DNA from: Nitrospinaceae bacterium
Lineage (GTDB): Bacteria; Nitrospinota_A; UBA7883; JAJDBK01
Assembly (NCBI GenBank): GCA_029261405.1
Contig: JAJDBK010000047.1
Coordinates: forward strand, 19,221-83,220
Reading direction: 5' to 3'
DNA length: 64,000 bases
Shown: positions 1-9,255 of the stretch, one piece after another
Layout: each line of letters begins with the position of its first letter
How positions within the stretch are numbered: position 1 is the stretch's first letter
Notes under the pieces: model-generated
What the model was told of the DNA's origin: nothing
The model's input: only the letters and a program-made list of their open reading frames with translations
Databases searched by the model: none
Position numbers and translations under genes: made by a program

Positions 1-1
1 G

Positions 2-31
2 AACGATCCTGAGTTCCTGAGGCAGTTCTGA
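2..31 (+). CDS. pheS: C-terminal tail of phenylalanyl-tRNA synthetase alpha subunit (partial)
   Basis: Only the last nine codons (NDPEFLRQF) and a TGA stop lie inside the window; the gene begins upstream. The ending matches the usual C-terminus of PheS, where a short Asp/Arg-Phe-Leu-(Lys/Arg)-Gln-Phe tail closes the catalytic domain. The stop is one base before the pheT start, the normal pheST operon order. The assignment rests on this tail plus position. Confidence 0.8.
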   Translation, partial: NDPEFLRQF

Positions 32-32
32 C

Positions 33-2414
33 ATGCTTGTATCGTATCTGTGGTTAAAAGAACTGGTTGAATTCGACGAAACGCCTGAAGGTATTGCAAA
101 AGTTCTGACCTCACTGGGGTTGGAGGCGGCCATCGTTGATGACCGGCGCGACTGGTATGGCGACATTGTTACAGGCAAGGTTATGAGTGTCGAAAAACAT
201 CCGGACGCTGACCGGTTGAACCTGACAAAGGTCGATGTAGGGGTGGAGACCCTTGAGATAGTCTGTGGAGCGCCCAACGTGGCGGTGGGCCTATCTGTCC
301 CGGTGGCGCTGATCGGCGCTGTAACTCCCGACGGCTTAAAGATAAAAAAGCGAAAAGTGCGCGGTCAGACATCGTTGGGTATGATTCTCTCCGAGTCGGA
401 GTTAAAACTCTCTGATGACCATGACGGTATCATGGCGCTCGACGGCGATCCCGCCCCTGGCGAAAATTTCGCCGGGCGTTACGAGCTGTGCGATACGGTT
501 CTGGAAATAGACCTGACACCCAATCGGGGTGACGCGGCGTCGATGATCGGTGTGGCGCGTGAGATAGCGGCCTACTACGGCGCGAAGCTTAAAAAACCGC
601 CCACGCCGATAGATGAGAGCGATACTTCGACAGAGAGTCTGGTAAATGTTGAAATAACAGCCCCCGACCTCTGCCCACGGTACAGCGCACGAGCAATACG
701 GAATATCACCCTGGCCCCATCGCCGTTCTGGATGCGAAGACGGCTTGCGGCTGTGGGTATTCGTTCAATCAACAACATCGTCGATATCACCAACTATATC
801 CTGATAGAAACCGGGCATCCGCTCCACGCTTTCGATTACGATAAGGTAGCTGATGGAAAAATAGTTGTGCGGCGAGCTAATGACGGTGAACGGTTCACAA
901 CTCTCGATGGTAAAGAGCATAAACTTTCAAACGACCAGATGGTTATAGCTGATGGCGAGCGGGCTGTGGCCCTGGCCGGAATAATGGGCGGCCAGAACTC
1001 TGAAGTTTCAGGCGGCACAAAAAACATTCTGCTCGAATCGGCCTTCTTTACTCCATCGTCGATCCGCAAAACCGGTAAGGAGCTTGGTGTATTCTCCGAA
1101 TCGTCCTACAGGTTCGAGCGGGGTACGGATATCGAAGGTCTAATTTACGCCCAGGATAGAGCCACAAGCCTGATGGCCTCTCTCGGCGGAGGATCTGTCG
1201 CCAAAGGACGGGTAGACAAATACCCCTCCCCTGTCGAACGTCGATTGGTACCGATGCGGGTGGCCAGGATGAACGGTGTCATAGGCCTTGATATCGATAA
1301 GGAAAAAGCTGTCGAAATATTACAACGGCTTGAGATGGCGCCTGAAACGGATAACGGTGTCATCACAGTAAAAGCGCCCACTTTCAGGTTCGACATAGAA
1401 AGGGAGATCGACCTCATTGAGGAGATAGCCCGCCATACAGGTTACGACAAGATAGACTCTTCCATTCCGAGAGTGGCGGCAAGCGACGAATCTGTCTCTC
1501 CCCTCTTTGCGCTCCGTTCAAAACTGCGTTACGGTTTTCTGGCGGGCGGCATGTTGGAAGGGTTGCGATACAGCTTTATGAACGAAAGCGACCTCGACCG
1601 GCTCCTCATACCGACCGGGGAGAGGCTCCGAAGCATGGTCCCGATAGACAACCCGCTCAGTTCCGAATGGACACACTTGAGGACCACCCTTCTTCCCGGC
1701 ATGATTTCGCCGATGAAAGGTGTGGAGGACGCGTCTATTTTCGAGATCGGCGTTGTATTCCGGGACGATGGTGAGTCGGTGACAGAAAGGTGGATGGCAG
1801 GTGGTGTATTGAGCGAAAGTGTCGCCCCGTCCCTCTATACCGGGCGCTCCGGTAAACGCGATTTCTTCGACCTTAAAGGGGTGATCGAATCGAGCCTCGT
1901 CTACGCCGGTTACAGTGGACGGTTCACGTTCGGGCCGTCGAACGAACCGTACCTCTACCCGAAACGACAGGCCGTGATAAAAGTCGATTCTGTCGATATC
2001 GGTTATATGGGTCAGGCGCACCCATCCGTTTCTGAAAATTATGAAGTCGATGGCGAACTGTTCGTTTTCGAACTCGACATTGACACCCTCTCCAGGCTTG
2101 CTGTGAGTGTGGTTCGTCATAGGGGAAAATCAAAATTCCCTTCGGCGAAACGGGATCTTGCCGTCGTGGCGCCCGAAGAGATGTCGATAGAGCGGATGGT
2201 TGAATCGATCCGGAAGCATGGTGGAAAATCCCTCGACGATGTGGCGTTGTTCGACCTGTTCCGTTCAGACAAAATAGGCGAAGATAAAAAGAGTGCCGCC
2301 TTTGCGTTAAAATTCCGCAATGAAGAGCGGACCCTGACCGACGATGAGGCGGATAACACATTCGCCAAAATTGTTGATGGTCTTGCAAAAGAGTGTAACG
2401 CCAGACTGCGTTGA
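33..2414 (+). CDS. pheT: Phenylalanine--tRNA ligase beta subunit
   Basis: Cytoplasmic beta subunit of the alpha2-beta2 enzyme that charges tRNA-Phe; it supplies tRNA binding and editing. At 793 residues it has the usual bacterial length. Domains seen in order: an N-terminal EMAP/OB-type tRNA-binding domain (about residues 40-150, with KHPDADRL), the B3/B4 editing region (about 200-400, with INNIVDITNY and HAFDYDK), the B5 domain (about 400-480), and a C-terminal FDX-ACB anticodon-binding domain (about 700-793, with FPSAKRDLAV). The ATG at 33 follows the pheS stop by one base, so the subunits are probably translationally coupled. The stop overlaps a possible TTG of the next gene, whose better start is the ATG at 2417. 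Confidence 0.98.
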   Translation: MLVSYLWLKELVEFDETPEGIAKVLTSLGLEAAIVDDRRDWYGDIVTGKVMSVEKHPDADRLNLTKVDVGVETLEIVCGAPNVAVGLSVPVALIGAVTPDGLKIKKRKVRGQTSLGMILSESELKLSDDHDGIMALDGDPAPGENFAGRYELCDTVLEIDLTPNRGDAASMIGVAREIAAYYGAKLKKPPTPIDESDTSTESLVNVEITAPDLCPRYSARAIRNITLAPSPFWMRRRLAAVGIRSINNIVDITNYILIETGHPLHAFDYDKVADGKIVVRRANDGERFTTLDGKEHKLSNDQMVIADGERAVALAGIMGGQNSEVSGGTKNILLESAFFTPSSIRKTGKELGVFSESSYRFERGTDIEGLIYAQDRATSLMASLGGGSVAKGRVDKYPSPVERRLVPMRVARMNGVIGLDIDKEKAVEILQRLEMAPETDNGVITVKAPTFRFDIEREIDLIEEIARHTGYDKIDSSIPRVAASDESVSPLFALRSKLRYGFLAGGMLEGLRYSFMNESDLDRLLIPTGERLRSMVPIDNPLSSEWTHLRTTLLPGMISPMKGVEDASIFEIGVVFRDDGESVTERWMAGGVLSESVAPSLYTGRSGKRDFFDLKGVIESSLVYAGYSGRFTFGPSNEPYLYPKRQAVIKVDSVDIGYMGQAHPSVSENYEVDGELFVFELDIDTLSRLAVSVVRHRGKSKFPSAKRDLAVVAPEEMSIERMVESIRKHGGKSLDDVALFDLFRSDKIGEDKKSAAFALKFRNEERTLTDDEADNTFAKIVDGLAKECNARLR

Positions 2415-2416
2415 TC

Positions 2417-4324
2417 ATGAAACGCTCCGGTCTCTTCTGGTCGTTCCTTTTTTTTATTCTCTTTGTTCCGGGAATAGCTCTGGCTGAAACCGTCTCCCTG
2501 CCGGTTGTTATCGAATATCCCCTTCTCCGCTCCATTATTGTGCAGAGCTTCTTTACCGGGGCGGAGACGACTCTCGTAGCCCTGGATCAGGACAACGGAT
2601 GCAGGAAAGTTGTCTTGTCTGAGCCATCGTTCAAACCAGATGATGGCACCATAAAAACCCGTGTGGCGGTATCGGTAAAATTCGGTGCTTATTTCATGGG
2701 TCGCTGTATCGGCACCCTTAAATGGAAAGGGGTTGTGGAGGCGAGGCAAAAGCTCAGGATCGAACCTGCCACCTGGGCGATCCGGTTCACCACCATCGAC
2801 TCTGCTCTCTACGACAGGAACGGTCAGCCCGCCACTCTGACAGGTATAGTCTGGTCGGTGGTCAAGCGGAGCGTTCATAGCCGACTCGACACCCTTGAAA
2901 CGCCGCTTGGTAATATTCTAATCGAGATGGAATCGATCATGCCCGCCATGTTTCCAGACGAACGGAAGCATATCGCCGAAAAATTAATGGCAAGTTTACG
3001 GCCTGGAGAAGTGTTTACAGAGGATAGCTGTGTCAAAACATCGATCCTTGCCGATATTCCCGATTTGCCCGCTCCCGACCAGAAACAAGATCTGGAATCG
3101 ACCTCTTTTACCGAAGAGGAGATTGATCGGCTGACGAAAGTCTGGGAGACCTGGGACGCTTATCTGACCCACGAGATAACCACCCTTTCGACAAACCTGC
3201 TAAACGAGGATGATCGGCAGGAGCTTCTCGACCTGCTCCTTGAAACCAGAATCCGGTTTGTCACAGCCCTTGATAACGGTCTGCTTGATGCCGATTTCCT
3301 GCGACGACAGTTTGTCGATGGATGGATGGTTCTCTCCCCCATAATCAGGACGGAACTGCTGACGCGACCGGAGGGGAAAAACCCGATTGACCTCTTTTCG
3401 TTCTTTTTCATGTCCGACACCATAGTAACCCTGGAAGCCTACTCTGAAAGACTCGGTTTGAATTTCACCCGCTCCGGTCTTTTTCGTCTGGCGCAACTGA
3501 TGGAAGGTGGGGAGCCGGTCGATCTGTCGTATGCCAGTGGTGAAAATTCCGACCTGCGTAAAGCCATAGGAATTGAAGAGGCTGGGGACGAAGTAACTGA
3601 CCCTCCAGAACCGGGCACCATTGATAAACAAAAAGGGAAACCTGATATGGAGGGGAGGCTCGAAATGTTCCCGCTCCTTTTCGGAGGTTTAATCTGGCGA
3701 ATCGCTTTTTCCGATGTTCCCGAAAACAAACCTGCGCTCCCCGACGTTTCGGAGTGGCTTTTCAAAAAACATGACGTTATGAGTTATATAAAAAAAACCG
3801 GGAAACTTATCGAGGATTCGGCGGAAGTGGTCGTTTCAAAAGGGAAACTTCCAGCAAAATATAACCCGCTATACAAAACCATCGTCACCGCCACAGCGTG
3901 GCAGGAGAGCTGTTTCAGACAGTTCAGTGTAAAGAAGGGGAAAGCGGGGCCGTTGGTTTCGTACAACAACTCATCAGTAGGCATAATGCAGATCCACCTC
4001 CGGGTCTGGCGCGGCATATACGACGCTCAAAAACTTCAGTGGGATATACACTACAACGCCAATGCCGGAGCGGAGATCGCGGAACTCTACCTGCGGCGTT
4101 ACGCCTTGCGCAAAATGAAAAAGTTAAAAAACCCGATAGACAATGACACACTGGCAAGATCGGTCTACGCCATGTATAACGGCGGCCCGGGCCAGTTTTA
4201 TAAATTCGTCAAACGGGCGAAGAACAAGAAGTTCTACTTGAGCGACAAACTTTTCGCCGAAAAATACGAATGGACAAAAGCCCAGGAGTTCTACAAGACT
4301 AAAAAATGCCTTGTGGGTGGGTGA
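2417..4324 (+). CDS. Secreted lytic transglycosylase (SLT domain) with large N-terminal region
   Basis: Probable periplasmic enzyme cleaving peptidoglycan glycan strands to leave 1,6-anhydro-muramyl ends. The product is 635 residues from ATG 2417, chosen because it opens a clean signal peptide (MKRS, hydrophobic stretch, ALAE). The C-terminal 140 residues carry the SLT fold: the catalytic Glu is E497 in TAWQES, followed by SVGIMQIH and a late AMYNGGPGQ motif. The first 480 or so residues match no family I recognise and contain acidic helical stretches. It starts 2 bp after pheT, so it is probably co-transcribed with the tRNA synthetase genes, an unusual partner. The SLT call is firm; the N-terminal role is unknown. 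Confidence 0.85.
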   Translation: MKRSGLFWSFLFFILFVPGIALAETVSLPVVIEYPLLRSIIVQSFFTGAETTLVALDQDNGCRKVVLSEPSFKPDDGTIKTRVAVSVKFGAYFMGRCIGTLKWKGVVEARQKLRIEPATWAIRFTTIDSALYDRNGQPATLTGIVWSVVKRSVHSRLDTLETPLGNILIEMESIMPAMFPDERKHIAEKLMASLRPGEVFTEDSCVKTSILADIPDLPAPDQKQDLESTSFTEEEIDRLTKVWETWDAYLTHEITTLSTNLLNEDDRQELLDLLLETRIRFVTALDNGLLDADFLRRQFVDGWMVLSPIIRTELLTRPEGKNPIDLFSFFFMSDTIVTLEAYSERLGLNFTRSGLFRLAQLMEGGEPVDLSYASGENSDLRKAIGIEEAGDEVTDPPEPGTIDKQKGKPDMEGRLEMFPLLFGGLIWRIAFSDVPENKPALPDVSEWLFKKHDVMSYIKKTGKLIEDSAEVVVSKGKLPAKYNPLYKTIVTATAWQESCFRQFSVKKGKAGPLVSYNNSSVGIMQIHLRVWRGIYDAQKLQWDIHYNANAGAEIAELYLRRYALRKMKKLKNPIDNDTLARSVYAMYNGGPGQFYKFVKRAKNKKFYLSDKLFAEKYEWTKAQEFYKTKKCLVGG

Positions 4325-4341
4325 TTATGACCCTGCGGGTT

Positions 4342-4800
4342 TCACGACTCTTTGACGATGGCTCTTATTATGTCGGAGCGGTCGATTACGCCGACGAGTT
4401 GCGTCTCCTCACGCATGACCGGCAGGAGGTGTTTCCCCTCTTCGATCATGATCGTGGCTATATCCTCAAGCGGGGTATCCTCGTCAATGGTTATGACCTG
4501 GTCGCTCATGATATCGGCCACCGTGGAGCCGAGGATCTTTTTCATCTGGTTATCAACATCGTGCGATCCGGTCAAGGCTATCGGTGAGTCGAAGAGGGTT
4601 ATGACCGTTGGCAGGTGCAGGTTTTTCTTCTGATAGATAAGATCGCTCGTGGTAACCACACCAATAAGTTTCCCATCCTTATCCACCACAGGCGCTCCGC
4701 TGTAGTTTTTTTCCGCAAGCTGTCGGGTGACTTCCCGCACTTCATCATCAGGCGAGAAGGTCAGAATGTCCCCCGTCATTATCTCTTTTGCTGTTGGCAT
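4342..4800 (-). CDS. Two-CBS-domain protein
   Basis: A 152-residue protein made almost wholly of a tandem CBS pair (Bateman module), about residues 1-65 and 75-150. Typical signatures are MPTAKEIMTGD at the start, GAPVVDKDGKLIGVVTTSDL closing the first CBS, and VADIMSDQVITI opening the second. Such pairs bind adenosyl ligands (AMP, ATP, SAM) and usually regulate a partner; no partner domain is fused here. It converges on the transglycosylase gene with 17 bp between the stops. The ligand and target cannot be read from sequence. Confidence 0.9.
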   Translation of the reverse strand: MPTAKEIMTGDILTFSPDDEVREVTRQLAEKNYSGAPVVDKDGKLIGVVTTSDLIYQKKNLHLPTVITLFDSPIALTGSHDVDNQMKKILGSTVADIMSDQVITIDEDTPLEDIATIMIEEGKHLLPVMREETQLVGVIDRSDIIRAIVKES

Positions 4801-4900
4801 GTCGTCCTTACATCAGGTAATAGGTAGGGCCACAGGATACTACATTTTTTCTTTCGAAAATTGTAAAATGTGGAGTCACAAATAATCGGGAATATCAAAT

Positions 4901-5368
4901 ATGGACACTCTTACTTTTGGTCTTTTGTCAGAGCATAAGGAGCTGGTTCCGGTTCTTGCGGAGTGGTTCAAGAAGACGTGGGAGCCTTATTATGGCAAGG
5001 AGGGTCCTGGAGACGCCACAGCCGACCTTATGGCCTGTTGCAACAGCGATAAAATACCACTTGCGCTTGTGGCGTTTCTACATGGAGAACCGTGCGGTAC
5101 CGTTTCACTTAAAAATGAATCGATCAGTACTCATACTCATTTATCACCATGGGTGGCCGCCCTCGTTGTGGAGCCATCCTTTAGGGAGAAAGGGGTTGCA
5201 ACACTTCTCAATAGAGAAATAGAAGTTAAGGCTCGCGAACTCGGTTACCAAAAACTGTATGTGGGAGCGGACAAGTTTTCGGGACCGCTGGAACAAAACG
5301 GCTGGATATTTATGGAGCCTGTCAGCTACCTCGTGGGTGACGGATCGATACTATTTAAGGAGCTTTGA
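4901..5368 (+). CDS. GNAT-family N-acetyltransferase
   Basis: A 155-residue single-domain GNAT enzyme expected to move an acetyl group from acetyl-CoA to an amine. Motif A is clear: ALVVEPSFREKGVA gives the beta4 strand and the R-x-x-G-x-A pyrophosphate-binding turn, followed by a helix and LGYQKLYV. The N-terminal half (SEHKELVPVLAEWF) resembles GNATs acting on small molecules, but the substrate cannot be named. No strong ribosome-binding site precedes ATG 4901. It is divergent from the CBS gene and is followed by a strong hairpin at 5375-5397. Confidence 0.85.
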   Translation: MDTLTFGLLSEHKELVPVLAEWFKKTWEPYYGKEGPGDATADLMACCNSDKIPLALVAFLHGEPCGTVSLKNESISTHTHLSPWVAALVVEPSFREKGVATLLNREIEVKARELGYQKLYVGADKFSGPLEQNGWIFMEPVSYLVGDGSILFKEL

Positions 5369-5397
5369 AAAAATGGGCGGCCTGAATCAGACCGCCC
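5368..5397 (-). terminator. Rho-independent terminator for the small secreted protein gene
   Basis: A stem of GGGCGG (5375-5380) with CCGCCC (5392-5397), extended after one mismatch by CTG/CAG around an AAT loop. Read on the minus strand, the stem is followed by a run of T (plus-strand A run at 5368-5373), the layout of an intrinsic terminator for the gene ending at 5414. There is no T run on the plus side, so termination of the GNAT gene would be weaker. Confidence 0.75.
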
Positions 5398-5413
5398 CTC
5401 TAACCCGGATTAA

Positions 5414-5767
5414 TCACGCGAACATCGTATAATCGATTGGTGTATATGCGTAAGAACTATCCTGTACCTTGAAGTAGAGAGCCAGGTTCGGGATGGTCTG
5501 CTTTTTTGCCGTCCTCACAAGGTCGCTCTTCCCGAGCATCAGGTCGAACGACTCCGCGAGATAAGTGTGTGTATCGTGATCTTTATCCTTATCGGTAAGG
5601 AGTCTTTTGTAAGCGGCTACGACGTGGGAAAAATCGACAGCCTTCTCCGAAACGCCAAAGCCTCTGTCAAAAGAATCCATTAACTGGTACTGATCCTGTG
5701 CGTGGGCGGTGTTGGCGCCGATGGCAAAGACAGAAACCGCGATAAACGAAAAAATTATTTGTTTCAT
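5414..5767 (-). CDS. Small exported protein of unknown function
   Basis: A 117-residue protein with a textbook signal peptide: MKQ, a hydrophobic core, and NTAHAQ with likely cleavage after AHA. The mature part is about 94 residues, mostly helical and charged, with no cysteines and no motif I recognise (it contains LLTDKDKDHDTHTYLAESFDL). It is probably periplasmic or secreted. It stands alone, facing away from the (p)ppGpp gene, and ends at a convincing terminator (5368-5397), which supports it being a real gene. Confidence 0.7.
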   Translation of the reverse strand: MKQIIFSFIAVSVFAIGANTAHAQDQYQLMDSFDRGFGVSEKAVDFSHVVAAYKRLLTDKDKDHDTHTYLAESFDLMLGKSDLVRTAKKQTIPNLALYFKVQDSSYAYTPIDYTMFA

Positions 5768-6054
5768 TGTTTTCTCTCCTTAATAATAACGCCTGCTGGC
5801 GAATTCTCTTTTTGTTTCTCGCCAACTTAAGAAGCATATTCCTTGCCAAAATTTTATTCTCTTACAATTCAATAAGTTAAACGTATTCATCAGGTATGGT
5901 TGTTCTCCATCCCGTCAAACGATGTCTCGTTTGCGCACAAATCGAAAGGTGATTGTCTGAAAACTGGACCATAAGAGATGTAAAGTGCGATTTGAAACTA
6001 AACGAGGTCAGCGCTAACATTCTAATAACAAAGACTTTACGGTAGTAGCACAGG
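5768..6054. other. Intergenic region between divergent genes
   Basis: This 287-base gap must hold promoters for the small exported protein (minus) and the (p)ppGpp enzyme (plus). It is A+T-rich near 5840-5880. I see no convincing coding stretch, riboswitch-like fold or strong -35/-10 pair. Confidence 0.5.
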
Positions 6055-8256
6055 ATGATAAGACCAGAGTTTATTATAGAAGAGCTTCGCAAGAACATGC
6101 CGGACGCCGATTTCGACATGGTCTGGAGGGCTTACGCCTTCGCCGCCAAGTGCCACAAGGGCCAAAAACGGGTCTCCGGTGAAGCCTACCTGAACCATCC
6201 CCTTGAAGTGGCCAACATTCTGGCGAAAATGAAACTTGGTCATATCTCCATCTCAGTGGGACTCCTTCACGACACCCTTGAAGACACTTTCGCCACCGAG
6301 GATGAGATAAAGGAGAAGTTCGGCGATGAGGTCTTTCAGATTGTCGATGGCGTAACAAAGATCTCGATGATCGAAACGTCCAATAAAGAGCATCAACAGT
6401 CGGAGAATATCCGGAAGATGATTCTCGCCATGGCGAAGGATATAAGGGTCATTCTGGTCAAACTGGCGGACCGGGTACACAACGTCCGGACGTTGCACTA
6501 CCTGAAACCTGCCAAACAGAAAAAAATCGCCCAGGAAACCCTGGACATCTACGCGCCACTGGCCAACCGGCTCGGCATAGGCTGGATCAAAACAGAGCTT
6601 GAGAACAACTCGTTCAAATACCTGTGGCCAAACGAATATTCCGAAATAAAACATAAATTAGCGGCCCTGGAGTTGGAACGGGATAAGTATATCGACCAGA
6701 TAGTTGAACAGATATCTGAGCGGTTGAGACTGGATGGAGTAGCCGCCGATGTCAAAGGCCGCCCAAAACACTACTATTCGATCTTCTCGAAGATGCGTAG
6801 CCAGAATATCTCGTTTGAGGAAGTCTACGACATCATGGGCATCCGTGTCATCACTCCTACCGATCAGGAGTGTTATGCAATTCTCGGGATTCTCCACTCG
6901 ATGTTCAAACCGATTCCGGGCAAACTCAAAGACTATATCGCCCTGCCGAAAGCGAATATGTACCAATCCCTCCACACAACCGTTGTCGGGTCCGGGGGGA
7001 AACCTGTTGAGGTGCAGATAAGGTCGCAACGAATGGACGTGTTGTGCGAAGAGGGGATAGCCTCCCACTGGCGTTACAAGGAGGGGGGAGACAAGAAGAG
7101 CGACCGGCACGATGAACAGATCACCTGGATAAGACGACTGCTAGAATGGCAACAGGAGGTGAAGGATCCGAGAGAGTTTCTCGAAAAGGTCAAGATCGAC
7201 CTGTTCCCGGATGAGGTCTACATTTTCACACCGAGACAGGAGGTAAAATCGTTCCCACGTGGAGCCACGCCTATAGATTTCGCTTTCTCCGTTCACTCCG
7301 ATGTGGGAGAACGCTGTATCGGCGCCAAGGTAAACGGCAAACTCGTTTCTCTCAAGACCCAGTTGAGAAACGGCGATATCGTAGAAATCCTTACATCAAC
7401 CCAGGCCAGACCTAGCAGGGACTGGTTGAAACATGTCAAGACCTCCAAGGCCAGAACAAAAATCTCCTCCTACTTGAACCAGGCGGAGAGACAACGCGCG
7501 CTTAATCTTGGACGCGAATTGCTGGTTGGGGAGCTTGAGAAATATAACCTTTCGCCGGGTGATTATATGGAGGAATCCAAACTTGCCGCAGGCGCCAGGT
7601 CGGTCGGTTACAACACCGGCGACTCCATGGTGGTCGCCCTCGGCCTCGGCAAACTGAAACTTTCGGCGGTCTTTGCGAGGCTTGTGCCGAAAGAGGCGAT
7701 CACAGAACCTGAAGTCACACCAGAATCTATAGTCTCCCCCACCACGGTAAAGCGGAACAGCGCTCAGATGGGGGTCAAGGTCAGCGATATCGACGACATA
7801 CTGATCCGGTTCGCGCAATGTTGCAATCCACTACCGGGTGACGATATCGTCGGTTTCATTTCGAGAGGCCGGGGTCTTATCGTTCACACCAAAGACTGCG
7901 CCAACTCCACCAACATGGGTTCCGACTCAGACCGATGCGTCGATGTGGTCTGGGACAAGAAGACCTCCGGGAAACGGGAAGCCATGCTGTTGGTGAAAAC
8001 CGAAGACAGACCAGGAACCCTCGCCAACGTCTCCGTGGCCATCGCCGATAATGGGGCGAACATTACGGAAGCGAACGTGCTTACCGCAAAAGGGGGTAAT
8101 GGGCATATCTACCTGACTGTGGAGATATCCGACCTGTCACAGTTGCAGAGGATAATGGGCGCCGTCATGAGGCTCTCTGGAGTTCACTCCGTGGAAAGGA
8201 TCAGAAACCTCCGCTCATTCAGCGCCCAGATGAGAAAATCGAAAAAGAAACATTAA
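6055..8256 (+). CDS. Bifunctional (p)ppGpp synthetase/hydrolase (RelA/SpoT family)
   Basis: A 733-residue Rsh-type enzyme that makes and degrades the stringent-response alarmone. Domain order: HD hydrolase (about 20-180) with H72-D73 in LLHDTLED, so the hydrolase site looks intact; synthetase domain (about 235-350) with GRPKHYYSIFSKM and YQSLHTTV; TGS domain (about 395-455); and a C-terminal ACT domain (about 655-730, starting near KTEDRPGTLANV). An intact HD site together with a synthetase fold fits a single bifunctional Rsh rather than a synthase-only RelA. The ribosome-binding site before ATG 6055 is weak (CAGG directly abutting), but no better in-frame start is visible. It appears monocistronic. 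Confidence 0.96.
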   Translation: MIRPEFIIEELRKNMPDADFDMVWRAYAFAAKCHKGQKRVSGEAYLNHPLEVANILAKMKLGHISISVGLLHDTLEDTFATEDEIKEKFGDEVFQIVDGVTKISMIETSNKEHQQSENIRKMILAMAKDIRVILVKLADRVHNVRTLHYLKPAKQKKIAQETLDIYAPLANRLGIGWIKTELENNSFKYLWPNEYSEIKHKLAALELERDKYIDQIVEQISERLRLDGVAADVKGRPKHYYSIFSKMRSQNISFEEVYDIMGIRVITPTDQECYAILGILHSMFKPIPGKLKDYIALPKANMYQSLHTTVVGSGGKPVEVQIRSQRMDVLCEEGIASHWRYKEGGDKKSDRHDEQITWIRRLLEWQQEVKDPREFLEKVKIDLFPDEVYIFTPRQEVKSFPRGATPIDFAFSVHSDVGERCIGAKVNGKLVSLKTQLRNGDIVEILTSTQARPSRDWLKHVKTSKARTKISSYLNQAERQRALNLGRELLVGELEKYNLSPGDYMEESKLAAGARSVGYNTGDSMVVALGLGKLKLSAVFARLVPKEAITEPEVTPESIVSPTTVKRNSAQMGVKVSDIDDILIRFAQCCNPLPGDDIVGFISRGRGLIVHTKDCANSTNMGSDSDRCVDVVWDKKTSGKREAMLLVKTEDRPGTLANVSVAIADNGANITEANVLTAKGGNGHIYLTVEISDLSQLQRIMGAVMRLSGVHSVERIRNLRSFSAQMRKSKKKH

Positions 8257-8337
8257 CCGAAAGTCAAAGTGTCGAACATGATTCGTTCAGGTTAGGGAAA
8301 AGTCGCACTGGATAAGGCTGTGCATTTACTACTTGAG

Positions 8338-9255
8338 TTAGGCGGAGATGTTATCCAGTGATTCCAATGTGTATCTGGGTTGACCCTTCCCAAACTGTAT
8401 CACATGAAATTCTGCATTTACCGCTTGATGTAAAAATTTACGATTCAAGACATCCGCATCATCAATCTTAACTCCAACTTTTCCTTTGATAATATTTTTA
8501 TCACCTGATTTCTTGAATTCAAAAGCTCTCCCTTTTGGCAACACCCCCTGAAATTCCCCACGATACGATTCATCCCTTTCATCTATGTTATCTTCTTTAA
8601 GACGATCAGCCGAAAAACGAAGTTGGTCTATATTACTGAAACGAAAATACTCATCTTTGAATTCAACCCCGCACCAAGCGCCATTTTCGGCCAAATATTC
8701 AAGAAATTCAGCGGCATTTTTTACAGCGCGAGGATGGATTTCATCAATAAGCTCTGCAACTTCATCATCTGTCCCATTAGCGGCCAGACGAAATAGCTCT
8801 TTTATTTTTTGAAGGGCATCTTCAGCCTTGCTTCGCACTGGAAATATCTCATTATTATCAGGATTTGGAAGCTCGAATTCAAATCCGAAAGAGCCTATGG
8901 CTGTTCCGGTAATAAGCAGTTGATTCTCTTGCCTGTTCGGAATTGGCCCTTTATCCCTTAAATTATCAGAGATGCTTGCCGCAACAGCAGTAACCGCTTT
9001 TGCAAAGCTTCCTGCGGCTACAGCGGCAAAATCCGCCACTATTCCATGGCTACCAACAACTGGCGGCCCCCGAAAAGTGAGCCGAGCTTTATTGACAATG
9101 ACTTCTTCTGGAACAGAGGCAATTAAGCTACGGGCTTCTTCCAGGCGAGACTCAAGCCCTAGTCGGTCAATAACATTTTCTTCAGGAATTTCTGCGAGCA
9201 AGGATTCCAGCTCTTGAATTTCTGAAGCAACAGATATGTAATGTTCGTGTCTCAC
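8338..9255 (-). CDS. Uncharacterised 305-residue partner of the upstream nucleotidyltransferase-like gene
   Basis: No named domain is recognised. The first 55 residues are Glu/Leu-rich and probably form a coiled coil (EIQELESLLAEIPEE). A distinctive central block follows, with RLTFRGPP, GSHGIVADFA and LLITGTAIGSFGFEFELP, then an acidic helical region and a basic, beta-rich C-terminus. I recall similar hypothetical proteins with the TFRG/GSHGI/GSFGF pattern in many bacteria, but no function for them. The GTG start at 9255 overlaps the TGA of the preceding gene (GTGA, 9252-9255), so translation is coupled. The region is more A+T-rich than its surroundings, consistent with transfer. It could be the partner of a toxin-antitoxin or defence pair; that is inference. 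Confidence 0.75.
   Translation of the reverse strand: MRHEHYISVASEIQELESLLAEIPEENVIDRLGLESRLEEARSLIASVPEEVIVNKARLTFRGPPVVGSHGIVADFAAVAAGSFAKAVTAVAASISDNLRDKGPIPNRQENQLLITGTAIGSFGFEFELPNPDNNEIFPVRSKAEDALQKIKELFRLAANGTDDEVAELIDEIHPRAVKNAAEFLEYLAENGAWCGVEFKDEYFRFSNIDQLRFSADRLKEDNIDERDESYRGEFQGVLPKGRAFEFKKSGDKNIIKGKVGVKIDDADVLNRKFLHQAVNAEFHVIQFGKGQPRYTLESLDNISA

Noticed and set aside
2411..2416. TTG start for the transglycosylase overlapping the pheT stop
   Set aside because: ATG six bases downstream opens a clean signal peptide and does not overlap the pheT stop.
3898..4157. Frames on either strand inside the transglycosylase catalytic region
   Set aside because: They lie in the shadow of the SLT domain and have no recognisable protein features.
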